Numbered from the stretch's first letter, positions 32,057 to 43,255 are shown. The stretch: DNA of 64,000 bases from Kingdonia uniflora (GCA_014058105.1 JACGCM010000750.1:372001-436000), one strand, 5' to 3'. Numbers and translations: made by a program. Notes: generated by a model not told the origin, from the sequence alone.

Positions 32057-32640
32057 GATTAGGTCCTTAAAAATTAGGTTAGACTTGATTGGGCAAAATT
32101 AATAACAAGAGAATGGAGTAGAGTTTAGAAGATTTAGAGATTAGAGTTGAGTGTAGAAGAGTAAGAGAATAGAGTGCACAAGATAAATGGCTTTTATCGA
32201 TAAAAAACTAGCCTTTGAGCTTCTTGTCAAACAAGTTTGATAATAAAACCAAGTCGTTGAGCTTCTTGTTAAACAAGTTTGGCCAACAAACTAACCGTTG
32301 AGCTGCTTGCCAAACAAGTTTGTCCAAAAATATAGCCATTGAGGATCTTGTTTAACAAGTATACCCAAAACTATATGCCTTCTGATCGCCAAAAAACAAA
32401 ACCAAATATAGAATGAGGAAGGATTGCCATTTTCATATAGGTTAAAGCCGTAGAGTTCAGAACTGCGTGGCAAGAACTAGCCTTTAGCCAAATTTAAATC
32501 CCAACCGTCCACGTGTCTCCATCGGGAGTGTATACTCTACGCAGAGCTCTAAAGTACAGGGTAGGGGAACCACTTAAAGCTTGACAAGTGTCATCATTCT
32601 ATTAGGTTAAAGGCTACACGCAGTTCTGAAGTGTGGGGAA
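32057..32640 (-). promoter_or_regulatory. PIF2 transposase-side subterminal repeats
   Basis: There is no coding sequence. Three to four units of about 55 bp containing TTGAGCTTCTTGTCAAACAAG lie at 32200-32370, matching the PIF1 transposase upstream region. Palindrome-type motifs occur near 32447-32470 and 32605-32632, and on the other side of the element at about 30069, 30139 and 30216. Confidence 0.65.
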
Positions 32641-32818
32641 TCCATCCACCAAAAATCTACCCATAGGGTGGTGAGACCACCCTCAAGGTGGGTTTGGGGT
32701 GGCCACATCAGCTTCTCCACCTAAATATTGTGGGGTGGATTGGTATTTTGGAGGGTGGAGGGTGGAGGATGGAATCTACCTCGCCACCTCATTTTGTACC
32801 TAGTTGTTGCAGGTGCTC

Positions 32819-33720
32819 AAAGGCAACTTGAGTACTTCATTATTTACCATATTTACAGAGAGGGTAATAAAGTGGTTGACCATCTTGTAGTTTTGTTTAC
32901 TGCTTTAGGATTTAATGAGTTGCTACCTTCTGATTTTTCTATTGTTCTTCAAAACCTTATTGATGATGTTATTAGGTGTAAGATCTATTATAGGAAAGCT
33001 TGATGATCCGGAATCTTTTTTTCTTCAAGAAGACAGATTGGAACATTGTCTGAGGAGCTGTATGAACTGTTTCGACCGTAATAAATATGAAGGGACCAGT
33101 TCTTGGAGACGGAGATGGTTTTATGAAGATGATGCAGGTTGAGACTGGTGTTGTTGCAGCTACTGTCACTTTAACAAATGCTACTGGTGTTTATGTGTTG
33201 TAGTATGCTTTTACTGCTTGGTTAATTTTGTATGTTGGTCTATGCTGCTATAAATACTGTCGTTAGCTCCTTTTGTAGTATATTATATGCATTTATTTGC
33301 TGCCGGAGGTTGTTATGTTGCATGTTGTTCTTTGTTGCTTTGTGTGCTAAGACGTATTGTTGTTGTCGGATATCAAGATGGCTGATCTGATATGGCTACA
33401 CAGTCTGACTGTACTTACTACTCTTATCTGAGTGTTTAAGGAGTAGAAGGTGTTCCTTTACAAGTTTTACTCCTCTCTTCTTCTTTTTGTGCTTAGGATG
33501 TTGCTCTAAGGTAGTTTTGGAGCCTCTATTTCCCCATTGAACTGTACTTTTGTGTCTAGTTCTTTGGTGGAATTTATGTTGCTCTTGTCACTCTAGTTAG
33601 TGTTTAGGCCATCCCCTTCCTTCTTATAGGTTGTGAGAGTTGTCCCTACTTTGTCATTAGTTATTATTTCTTTTGTGCGGGTGACTACCCCAGCTAAAGT
33701 TTCAAAATTTTGTAGAGGTA
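32819..33720 (+). pseudogene. LINE ORF2 fragment C and 3' untranslated region
   Basis: The RNase H domain ends here with FIIYHIYREGNKVVDHLVVL and FTALGFNELLPSDFS, stopping at 33003. YREGNKVVDHL corresponds to the YREANRVADxLA signature at the end of plant LINE RNase H domains. After the stop there is about 700 bp of T/G-rich sequence with no reading frame, which I interpret as the LINE 3' untranslated region. No poly-A tail is obvious. Confidence 0.75.
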
Positions 33721-33761
33721 ATGAGTTTAAGCAAATTTTATTTGTCAACATAATAACTTTT

Positions 33762-36000
33762 TATGAAAGCTTTAAGAAATAGTACAAAGAGGTGCTGAGA
33801 TCATGGCAAACTAAGGCGTAAAAAAGGAATCTCAAACTTGAAGAAAAACATAAAAGTAAGAGAAAAGGGAAGAAGTTAAGAAGTTGATGGAAAAAGAGAG
33901 CTAAAAGTCCAAAGGTAACAACAAGAAACAAGCTCTTACTGAAGAACTTGTGATATCCCTCTGATCATCTTGAAGTCCTTAATTCCCAAAGAAAATAAAC
34001 GTACGAGAGGGCGGAGGGGAAGACCGACGTCAAAGTCAAAGTTAAATGAAATTGTAATTTTGAACAGGTCCAATACTTTGGATATCTTTTGTCATTTATT
34101 TTTGTTGCTTTTATCATTTATAAGCATGGTAATTTTCTTTTCTTGTTTATGTTTTTATTAGAGTAAAGAAGCTCCCTTGGGATCTGGTGACCAAAACGCC
34201 ATTGAACTGAAGTAGGATCCTGTGGAAAGAGATGAAAAATTGGTCAGAGGAGAGGTAAAGAAAGATTTAAAGGAGGTTGATAAAGGTTTAGATGAAAAGG
34301 TGGAGGTAGTGGTAGGGAAAGAGGATGTAAATATGAATGATATATCAACAGATTATGGTGGTGACCTTAAGGTGGTATTAAATTAACATTTGTTATTAAC
34401 TCTTTTATCACTTGCCTTTTTATTATCTTACCATTTCTGTGTGTCTATTTTTATCTTCTTTTTTTCTCAGTCTTATCAAAAAAAATTATGTATAGAAGGA
34501 TGTAGACTTAGCAGCTGTAGTAGAGGTATTAAGCTAACAATTATTTGTCCCTCTTGTATCATCTCTCTTTGACAATATTACCATTTGTTTGTGTCTATCT
34601 TATCCTATATTTTTTTTGACTAGTTTGTCATTTCTTTGGCTGCATTTTATCATTTGTAGTCTTTGTACTTACAGATTGGAGCAGACCCAACAACTGTTTT
34701 AGATATTTAACAAGATGCTAAAGAAAAACATGATGTTAAAAATGTTAATGAAGATGCCAATGAGGTATTAACTAATATTTGTTTGTGACAACCTTACCAT
34801 TTGTTTGTGTCTATCTTATCATTTATTGTGACAGCCTTATCATTTGCTCAAACTGAGAATGAGAAAGTAGGCAAAGAGGATGAAGTTCAATCTCAAATGA
34901 CTGTGACGGTTAAAGATGTTTATGAAGAAGTTGAGTATTAACTAGCATTTGTTTGTGTTTATCTTTGTCATTTGTTTGTGACTACCTTACCATTTGTTTG
35001 TATCTATCTTATCATGTATTGTGACAACCTTATAATTTGTTTAGACTAAGAATGGGACAGTAGACAAAGAGGATGAAGTTTAATCTCAACTAACTAAGAT
35101 TGTTCAAGATGTTCATAAAGAAGTTGAGGGATTTACTAGTATTTGTATGTGTTTATCTTTTCCATTTGTTTGTGTCTATCTTATCATTTGTTTCTGACTA
35201 CCTTATTATTTGTTTGTGACTACTTTATCATTTGTTCAGATTGAGAATGAGAATGAGAAAGAAGCAAAAGAGGATGAAGTTCAATCATGGATGACTGAGA
35301 TTGTGAAGGAAGCAGGAGGAGAGTTTAAAGTTGAAAATGTACATACTGTATAAATTATTGCAAATAGTAACTACTATATGTTAATAGTATGTAATTTATT
35401 TTTTTTCTTGCAGTTTTAAGGTCAGCCCCACTGATGAAGAACAGAGTAAAGGAGTATCTACTGAGTTGGTTTAAAATAAGGTTGAAAACTTTAAAAAAAT
35501 TGGTTGTTGGGTAGACCAATATATGATTGTACTTTTAAATATACAGCTTTGTCATTCATGCATTGCTCTTTATCATTTATCTGTTTGAGTTTTATCATAT
35601 ATCATATATCATTTTTCATTGTATAACTTAGTAGTTCATTTGTTCCAGCTTGTTTTACTGGAGTCAGAAGTTGTAAAGGTGATTCAAAAGTGTCATAAAC
35701 TAACTGACAAAAAGATTAATGAAAAATCATTCGCATAAGCTTATAGAAAGAACTTCCTGCATACCCACCTTAAAAAACTACTTCTTGGTGTGTTATACGA
35801 GTTATTTATTCTTAGACTGATCACCGAGGAGGAAAAGAACCAAGTTGATCTGGTTTGGTCACACGGGAAGAAACCCTTTGCTATTAATGATAAGGATTTT
35901 AATACAAGCATTTATAGGTGGATCGGTGAAGAAACCGTCTGCCTAAACACTCTCCACACATAACAACTAAAGCAAGGGTTGGACAACTAGGCAAACTAAC
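33762..36000 (+). pseudogene. Unrecognised multi-exon gene, Lys/Glu-rich, with AT-hook-like motif
   Basis: The protein-like pieces alternate with T-rich intron-like sequence. 33970-34057 reads KENKRTRGRRGRPTSKSKLN, an AT-hook-like GRP core. Several Glu/Lys-rich exons follow (next entry). 35700-35960 reads AYRKNFLHTHLKKLLLGVLY, ELFILRLITEEEKNQVDLVW and FAINDKDFNTSIYRWIGEET. I do not recognise the family. Such charged, multi-exon proteins accompany some plant MULEs, sometimes fused to Ulp1-like proteases, but I see no Cys-protease triad. Stops within the exons suggest decay. Confidence 0.4.
34670..35335 (+). repeat. Tandemly repeated exon-intron module (~190 bp, about four copies)
   Basis: Exon-like blocks begin at about 34675 (after ACAG), 34849, 35041 and 35238. 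Most open with a form of ACTGAGAATGAGAAAG followed by AAAGAGGATGAAGTTCAATC, and end in GAGGTATTAACT or a close form, with a GT donor. Each is followed by T-rich repeats of TACCATTTGTTTGTGTCTAT. The spacing of the last three is 192 and 197 bp. The encoded peptide is ENEKVGKEDEVQSQ-like. Confidence 0.65.
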
Positions 36001-36701
36001 TCGCCATTTTTTGCTACTTCTCTAATTTATTTTTGTCATTTGTTACCAAAGCAATGGTTGGACACAGATTCTTTACTACCAGGGTGACAAAGACCAATGA
36101 TAACAAAGCAATCAATACAATGAGTTGACAAATCAATGAAAATAAATAATACTCTGAACCACGACAAGTAATAAATATTAGCTAACAAATGAAAAATCAG
36201 ATATTATAAATGACTTACTAAACTTTAAATCATGAGGGCCAATTACTTATTTTTAAGAGGACACATCAAAAAGATTCTTTGATAAAAGTAATCATAACAT
36301 TTGAGGTGACAAATCAAAATTTAAACTTTAAATAAAATCTATAAATGTAGTTGATAGTACTGGTAGCTACAACCGACACGCTTGGGTACGACAAATGACA
36401 AAGCCGTTAATTATGATTATCACACATGTTAATTATGTGTACAATAAATAAATAAAAATACACACGTTGATCAGGAAAAGAAATGATGTGACAACCCTAA
36501 ATCCTAACCCCTAAACCCTAACACCGAATACATGATTACACTTTACACGTGATTCAAATACTCTTCCCAATGCAAGAATATTAATTTTAAGTTCTCCAAA
36601 GGGATTCGAGCTAATATATATTCATCTGTGCTCAACGCAACTACACTCAACTTTTTTTCCAACACAAGAAGAGAGAGGGAAAGAGAAAAAAAACCTAGAA
36701 A
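36001..36701. other. Noncoding interval with telo-box
   Basis: This stretch is A/T-rich with repeated ACAAATGA motifs and no reading frame. Near 36493-36525 is CCCTAAATCCTAACCCC followed by TAAACCCTAACACC. It contains the plant telo-box AAACCCTAA, a known promoter motif, and may belong to the ORF that follows. It is far too short and irregular to be a telomeric array. Confidence 0.5.
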
Positions 36702-37009
36702 TGTCGTAATCTACTTGATTCAGCCACGTCTCTTCAAGCAAAACTCAAGATTGGTTTGAAGTAGTCGTGCTTGAGGAAGAAAGAGATGATGACTATCTCC
36801 TCAAATTAAATAGATTTTGCCTCATGGAGAAGGATTACAGCAGGAAAAAGTCCCAACTGTTGAAGAAGCATTACGCGCAGTGCAAAGAAAAATTAGGAGA
36901 GTTGGATGAAGTGGAAGAGGAACTGGAGGATGCTACCAAAAAGGAGGCATGTGATTTTAATATCCGCTACTTTAAAGATTGTGCACGCCCGCCAATTGGA
37001 CCAAGATGA
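36702..37009 (+). pseudogene. Small charged coiled-coil ORF with disabled start
   Basis: The ATG at 36702 is followed two codons later by TAA. The same frame then reads SSKTQDWFEVVVLEEERDDD, LLKLNRFCLMEKDYSRKK, QLLKKHYAQCKEKLGELDEV and EEELEDATKKEACDF to a stop at 37009. The helical, Lys/Glu-rich composition suggests a coiled coil. I do not recognise the family. It lies between the unrecognised plus-strand gene and the MULE transposase and may be cargo of the same element. Confidence 0.35.
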
Positions 37010-37479
37010 GAATAAGAAATGGTGGGAATAATCAGTCTGTAAAATTAACATTCTCCAGCAGAAGATCATGGCTTTAAAATATGATCAAGAATCCTTAAGC
37101 GAGGAGTTGTAAAAATAATTATCTTAATAATGATGGTTTTTTTTTAGTTTCCCATTATTGTCTTATGTTGGTTTTGATTTAGAAATAAGTTATCTTAAGA
37201 TAAACGTAATACTAACAAATAACAATATTCATGCTTAGACATGATAAATATTATTCTGACATATAATAAATTTTAAGCAATAAATGACAAGAAATAAACT
37301 CAGAAATGATAAAAGGAGTAGTAGCAAATGACACACAACTCTAAATACTAATTCCAATTACCCATCTACAATCATTTGGCCTCTTATAACCCTACCAACT
37401 ACCAACAGTCTAATTTTAAAATTTTCAACTACAACATTAAAATTTCAACTACAACATTGAATATATAGCAATTTCAAGT

Positions 37480-37695
37480 ATGACACAAACTTTAACAATC
37501 TCAACTACAATATTATCATATTCTGATTTGCCCGAACTAGGGGAAGGTGCCTATCAATGGAAGGCGCCTTCATCAACATTTGCGCAACACTTTGGTATGT
37601 ATTTATTGTTATTACATATTGCTGATAAGACAAATGTTAAGTTCTCACCAAAAAAAGTGACAAAAGTAGATCAAACAGATGATAATAATAGTTAA
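37480..37695 (+). CDS. Unrecognised 71-residue ORF
   Basis: It reads MTQTLTISTTILSYSDLPEL, GEGAYQWKAPSSTFAQHFG, MYLLLLHIADKTNVKFSPKK and a short acidic end. No motif is recognised. It could be a chance frame. It is listed because the composition is protein-like and it starts where A/T-rich sequence ends. Confidence 0.2.
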   Translation: MTQTLTISTTILSYSDLPELGEGAYQWKAPSSTFAQHFGMYLLLLHIADKTNVKFSPKKVTKVDQTDDNNS

Positions 37696-37828
37696 TATGT
37701 TGTTAGAGAAGCTTAAATTCATTTGCCCAAAAATACACAAATTCTATCTTCTCATTCCCAAATTTTTGTGAAAGTAAAAGAAGTAGTTCAGTTGTTCATC
37801 ATCTACAAACATTATGTTATCAACGCAA

Positions 37829-40102
37829 ACTGGTTATAATATCTTCATCTGGGATGGTAGGTGGCTCAGTGCTCATCATAAAAGTTGGTGCCATTGTCGA
37901 ACGTGCATTGTCGTCAGATGGGATTGGCGAAACCTTGCAAGAATGATAGTTGTGTCCATTTTTTAGGCACTTACAGTAAAATCTTAATCGGGTGACCAAA
38001 CCTCGATCGCACCTTTGCCCTTCTTTTTCTTTATGTACGAGGACAAAAATGTTGGCCAGTTTTTAAAAAATTTCACTGCTCTATTCCTCTTATAGGAATC
38101 CACATAAGTTCATAAATTGCCTCGTATCTATCATTTGTATATTCCTCAAAGACACATGTAGTTGGATCAACATTGGCAAGACCGAGAACACATACTTCAT
38201 GTTCACAAGGTATTCCTATCGTTTTCCACCAACGACAACAGCAAGTACCATCTTCGATATTAACAGAATTACTTCTGCCATAACTAGCTATCTAGAAATA
38301 TTGACATGTGGTTCGAACCCTGCAGCTTAGTGAATCTACCACAAACTTTCTACTCGTACAGTAATCCATAGCCCATGGCATTAAGCGAGCTTGATTAATG
38401 TCAGCTCCTTCCCTATACGTATAGGAAAATTTGAAGTAGATTCTATGTAATTCCTCGATAAACACATGGATATGAAGATTTCTCACTTTTATAATAGCGT
38501 TATTCCAACTTTTGACGTAACTCGTGTAAGCAACTTTGTACCTGATAAATAACAAAATATTCATAACAAATGATAAAATACAATGAATAGATAAGAAATA
38601 TCAGAAACTAACAGATGAAAAAATGATCTTAATAAATGAGATATTATAACAAATAGATGTCAAACGTTGACTAAACAAATGACAAACAAATATATCAGCT
38701 TATAGGAATATACAGATTAGGCCAGGATTCCTTGGGAATACTTAGTATTTATTGGAGACCCACTGGATCCGTTGTTCAGATAAAATTCATGTGCTTTTTG
38801 AAATCAATGTTGTTTAGAGCATCCATAGCCAACCTAAATGAGATCCTCATACTTTCTAAGGTAGTTATAATGTTGTTCGATATGTGAAAGGCGCAAAATG
38901 TATAGACAACAAATGGAAACCACCTTCGGCACAACATTCATAATTTATGGGTGCCAGTCAGAGAGTAGAACAAATCAAGTATCAAAACCATAAAAACTAG
39001 AACCAAACATCTCTAAGAAGTATGCCAAACTTTCTGTGGTCTCTGACTCCGCCGTTGAGAACGATAATGGAAATATATTATTATTTGGGTCAATGGTGAT
39101 AGCTGATAGTAGAGTTCCATGATTTCTCCCCTACGAAAATGTTTTGTCGATCACTACAATGGGTCTTAATAGTTTATATATTTTTTTTTGGGAGCACCAA
39201 AACACCAAAAACACATTGTGAATCTCTTATCCTTACAACTGGTAGTTTGCTTGTATGTTGAACAATAACCAACCTAACTTCCACAAAGTAGCTTTTAAGG
39301 AGTTAGTAGGAGTGATCAAAACTGTCTCGCATCTAAAAAAGAGAGATAAACAAATGACTATAACACATGAACAAATGAGGGATGAGGGGACAAAAAAATA
39401 ATAATAACTTTTGAACAAATAAAAGAAAGGGACTAACAAATAAATAATAAAAACTTGAACAAATAAGAGAGTAGAAAATGACAAACAGTAAAAAAAATAG
39501 AACAAATAAAAAAGAGAAAGACAAACAAAATAGACAAATGACAAGGTAATTACCTCAGCATTCGCTTTTTCGTTGGAATTACATGCAAGCTTTTATGTTA
39601 CATCGACATTGTGATTAACATGTATATCTTTAATAATTTTGGGTACTTTATAGTTTCAGTCTTTTCGAGTTTTTACTTGATTATAGAAGCAACGCATCTT
39701 CTAGACATTGCCTTAAATGCATTCCCCTTATCTATTTCTACGATGATGCAGATATGAAAAGAACAATAAGTACTAACTCTATATAGGGGTGAACAAAGCA
39801 ACCTTGTCACGTAAATCTGCCACGAGCAGTTATGACCTTTACAATGTATCAAGAGTTTATATTCGTTGCTCAGCACATGGATGAAATTGAACTTGCTTAC
39901 AATTGCATAAGCTCTTATGTGATTCTTGAGTACAATCCTATCTCGAAATACATTACCAATGCTAATGCGTTTATTGAAATAATAGAGATCCTTAGTGTAT
40001 GCAACGGATTTGAACCAAAAATCAAGGAGATCTTATGCATATTCGGATCTTGATTCAAAGCATAATTCAACTAGAGGACAAAGGACAAAAAAAGGTAGTT
40101 AG
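37829..40102 (-). pseudogene. MULE transposase, middle and C-terminal part
   Basis: Read on the minus strand, the DNA-binding domain shows NEYKLLIHCKGHNCSWQIYV, TRLLCSPLYRVSTYCSFHIC and MSRRCVASIIK (39876-39673). The MULE catalytic domain reads VVIDKTFSWGRNHGTLLSAI, NNIFPLSFSTAESETTESLA and YFLEMFGSSFYGFDT with LLSDWHP (about 39155-38920). Then come SWNNAIIKVRNLHIHVFIEE and ARLMPWAMDYCTSRKF (38564-38292). A SWIM zinc finger (GTCCCRWWKTIGIPCEHEVC) lies near 38250. A zinc-knuckle-like YCKCLKNGHNYHSCK precedes the end at 37829. Intron-like gaps with TCATTTGT repeats lie between these blocks. The gene is split at 40102 by E4. Confidence 0.82.
40098..40102. other. E4 target-site duplication, left copy
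   Basis: GTTAG here and at 55574-55578 flank the two E4 LTRs exactly. Five bases is the normal Ty3/gypsy duplication. Confidence 0.95.
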
Positions 40103-40837
40103 TGTAGTGGCTTATTCCGCATCTCGAGCTCATGTCTCATCTTCAAACTACAGATGAACTTTCGACCTCAACAACAGAGCATGTGGCACAATCACAAACA
40201 TGTACAACACGAGGTTCTCAAACAATACCACTCATCCCTAATGACACTCATGTTATTAGTTGAGAGCCATCTTATAATAGCTTATTTGACATCTCGGACT
40301 CAAGCTTCATCCTCGATCTCATCAGTATACAAGAAGTACTACTAAAGACGTAACCAAACTTTCCTCAGTTTGAGACATCACTTTCGACCTCTACACCAAC
40401 AATTCGACCTGTGCGAAGCACACAGTCAGCAATAGAGCCATTGTACAGTAACAAAGGTCGGAATGTTACACAATCTAGTCAAAGGTTATCTCACACACAT
40501 TTTGTAACGTCCATCATTAAGGGACTTTATGGTCGTCAAATGGATATATTAGAGGACTGATAAAGAGGCTTGGAGAACTGTAGGTGAAGTATGGAACATT
40601 CATCATAGAAGATTTCCTACTCTATCACCCTATATTCTCATAACGCCCATTGTAATAAAATAGGAATTTCAGTAAGATCATTACTTTCTCGAAATCCTCA
40701 GGAGAGGTCGTAGTTTTTAACCTATTCAAAGGTTTTCCATGCTAAATCATCTTGTTGTTTAATGTTTATTATTCTTGAACGTTCTGAATACATTTGGTGT
40801 AAAGGCTAAGTCTGGATCCCAGAACTAGGCTATTACA
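40103..40837 (+). repeat. E4 5' LTR
   Basis: It runs TGTAGTGGCTTATTCC to AGGCTATTACA and is homologous along its whole length with 54839-55573. The sequence AACGTCCATCATTAAGGGAC is identical in both LTRs. The TATA region (CCTATAAAGAG in the 3' LTR) is mutated to CTGATAAAGAG here. Confidence 0.93.
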
Positions 40838-40839
40838 TT

Positions 40840-40857
40840 TGGCGCCGTCTGTGGGAA
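40840..40857 (+). other. E4 primer binding site
   Basis: TGGCGCCGTCTGTGGGAA lies two bases after the LTR. The first nine bases pair with the 3' end of plant tRNA-Asp. This is the best preserved primer site of the four elements. Confidence 0.8.
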
Positions 40858-40910
40858 TCAAAATTCTCAAGCCCATTGTCTCAAACGCCGCTAATCATTT
40901 TTTTCTCTGA

Positions 40911-42160
40911 ATGTTGCCTCCAGGTAAGAGTACGCCGATCGTCCAGGTGGAAGAAAACATAGCTTTTGCAGACTTGAGGACCACTCTGAACTCAAAAACA
41001 GAAAGGCATGCAGCCCTGAAGCAACAACTTGTGAGTATACAGGATGCGCTAAAGGTTTTACAAGGTCAGTAGGTCGTCGCCCAGAAGAACAAAGTCGTAC
41101 AGCCTGAAGGCTCGTAAATTTCCATCCTTGATAGAATATGACCTCCTCCGAATTGCATTCATGCAGAAGGTGCGCTTTGATCTAATAATCAACAATAATA
41201 CATGGAGCCCATCCTGATCCAGGAAATCCAATAAGAAGTAGATGACGGCCTGGCAGGAGTCAGACAGACCAAAAATCTACCTTGAAGAGTTTGCGTCCCG
41301 GCAAAGGAATGTCTAAGTGAAGGAAGTGGTAACCACAACCCTAGAAAAGGGTGCGTCACACGACCAACCATAGCAGCGCGACAATATGTCACTCAGGAAC
41401 ATGTAAAAAAGTGAATCAAAGAATTGCTTGTAACCCATACGTCGACTAAAAGGATCCATAATAGACTACAGAAGAGCCCGATTGCCCAGGAGTTATTAGA
41501 TGGTGAGGTCCCTACCAGGTTTCACACTCTGAAGATCCGAAAGTACAAAGGAACTGATCCAGTGGAACACGTTCAAGAGTTCCAAGATGTTCAAGGCCTG
41601 CATTCCACGTCCAGCCACATTTTATGCCAGCTCTTCCTTACCAGCTTGTCAAGCGAACCCCTACGACGGTTTTACACACTGCCCAAAGGATCCATCACAA
41701 CTTTTGAACAATTGCGCGAACTCTTCGATAAGAATTACTCGCATAACAGAGATAAAGATGAGAACTTATATTCTCATTTCAACCTCAAACAGATGCCAGG
41801 TGAGAAACTCAAGACGTTTACCAAAAAGTTCTTGGAGTTAGCCTAAAAAGTAGATCGACTCGGCCAGAAGATAACTATTTCCACTTTCACTAACGCTTTA
41901 CTCTTCGATGGCCAGGTGAAGGAGTATCTCATCCTCAACAAGCCAACAACATTGGAAGACATGATTAAAAAGGTCAACATATAAATCAACCTGAAGTGGA
42001 TGATGTCTAACAGGCAGAAACCTCAGAAATAAATACTGACAGCTCAAGTTCAGTTAAACTATTCCAATTTCAATCGGACACCAGACCAAGGAAGAGACAG
42101 GAAACGAACCAAATCCAACAATGAGTGACCTCAAAAAGGTAGTAACTTTCCAAAGCCTTA
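40911..42160 (+). pseudogene. E4 gag remnant
   Basis: The Met at 40911 gives MLPPGKSTPIVQVEENIAFA, then LRTTLNSKTERHAALKQQL. The Gag core is open at 41424-41846: IAQELLDGEVPTRFH, YKGTDPVEHVQEFQDV, FLTSLSSEPLRRFYTLPKGS, LFDKNYSHNRDKDENLYSHF and PGEKLKTFTKKFLELA. It continues after a stop with KVDRLGQKITI and LILNKPTTLEDMIKKVNI to about 42000. A likely zinc-knuckle region is lost in broken frames up to 42300. Confidence 0.88.
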
Positions 42161-42323
42161 TCTTCTAAAGATAAATGTAACTATAGCCAGCATCTACCCT
42201 ATATTACAGAAAGACAGATTCTTCTGCAATGCACCGTACCTTCAATCGATTGAGAACAAACCATACTGCATCCACCATAAGGTCCGACATCATGAGATAG
42301 AGATATGTTTTTCATTACAACGG

Positions 42324-43000
42324 TTGTTGGAATGCATCTTCGCAGATGGACGAATGCACGAATACATAGTGGACGTGGAGAGTTATAAGAACGGGAGTTA
42401 CAAAAACCCCACCGAAGCTGTACAAGTCGAGAAGCTCGCAGCCGAAAAGATTTTATCCCATATCTCACTCTGCCATCTCGTGGAGACTCAGGTCATCAAA
42501 GAATCAAATAGGAGCAAGCGAAGGCATGTCGGCCAATGTCACGACTTATCCATGCAAGATAAAGATGCTCGTTTAATTCCGGTATCCAGCTCTCAGCTAA
42601 CTGGGATTTCTTTTGATGATTGCTACGTTCGAGATGCCAACTATTCTCACCATGATGTCTTGGGGATCATGTTGAAAATGTGGACTATGGTACATCATAC
42701 AATAATGGTAGACACCGGATGCACTATCAAACTCCTTTTTCAGAGCATGATCGATCAGATGGGTCTGGTCGATAAGGTCCAACCCAGCGACGTTAATATC
42801 TGCAGTTTTAATGAATCTAAGGAGGACCGTGTGGAAAAGATTATACATCATTTACCGCAGGACCGGTAATACTCGACGTTGTCTTTTACAATGTCAATAC
42901 TCGACGTTGTCTTTTACGTTATCTAGGGATAATGGGACGTTGCTGGTTTCACAATATCCACGCTATTCCATCAACCTATCACTTGGCATTATGTTTTGAA
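42324..43000 (+). pseudogene. E4 aspartic protease remnant
   Basis: The 181-residue open frame 42324-42869 ends in the protease. HHTIMVDTGCTIKLLFQSMI is the active site with the DTG triplet intact. DQMGLVDKVQPSDVNICSFN follows. The later part (VNTRYLGIMGRCW-like, HNIHAIPSTYHLAL) is out of frame after 42869, and a short tandem repeat of TACTCGACGTTGTCTTTTAC occurs at 42869-42919. The upstream part of the frame links gag to protease. Confidence 0.85.
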
Positions 43001-43255
43001 TGGGAAGGTAGCATTTACGAGATAAAAGGAAGTCATAAATTAGTATGAGCGTACAAAAATTCTGACGTCATTAGACCAGAACCTTCCGAACATCAACTCC
43101 TATAGCAATTGCAGATGACAACAGATAACATTACAAAGAACTATACAGTCAACTCCGTAGGGCAACATCTGCCCAACGCAGAAACTACAAAGTATGTTAA
43201 AATTAGTAGACCCAAGCGTGGGGCATAAATTGGCTTCGCTTGGACGTTTCACGAG

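Larger units (their letters stand above)
29966..32818 (-). mobile_element. PIF2: internally deleted PIF/Harbinger copy in inverted orientation
   Basis: Its left end (GAGCATCTGAAGTAGTTGG) and the following CCCAAATCTACCCC, ACAACAGTT and GGTGAATATCA match the right, PMD-side end of PIF1. Its reversed right end (GAGCACCTGCAACAACTAGG, then GGAGACACGTGGACGGTTGG about 300 bp in) matches the left, transposase-side end of PIF1. TAA precedes the left end (29963-29965). AAA follows the right end, so the target duplication is imperfect. At 2.85 kb it keeps the 5' two thirds of the transposase and the first part of the PMD gene but has lost ORF1 and both 3' gene ends. Confidence 0.85.

Noticed and set aside
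33762..36000. Ulp1-type protease assignment for the plus-strand gene
   Set aside because: The charged multi-exon style fits Ulp1-bearing MULEs, but no His-Asp-Cys triad could be read.
36493..36525. Telomere-like CCCTAAA repeats
   Set aside because: Only three irregular copies. Better read as a telo-box than as an interstitial telomere.
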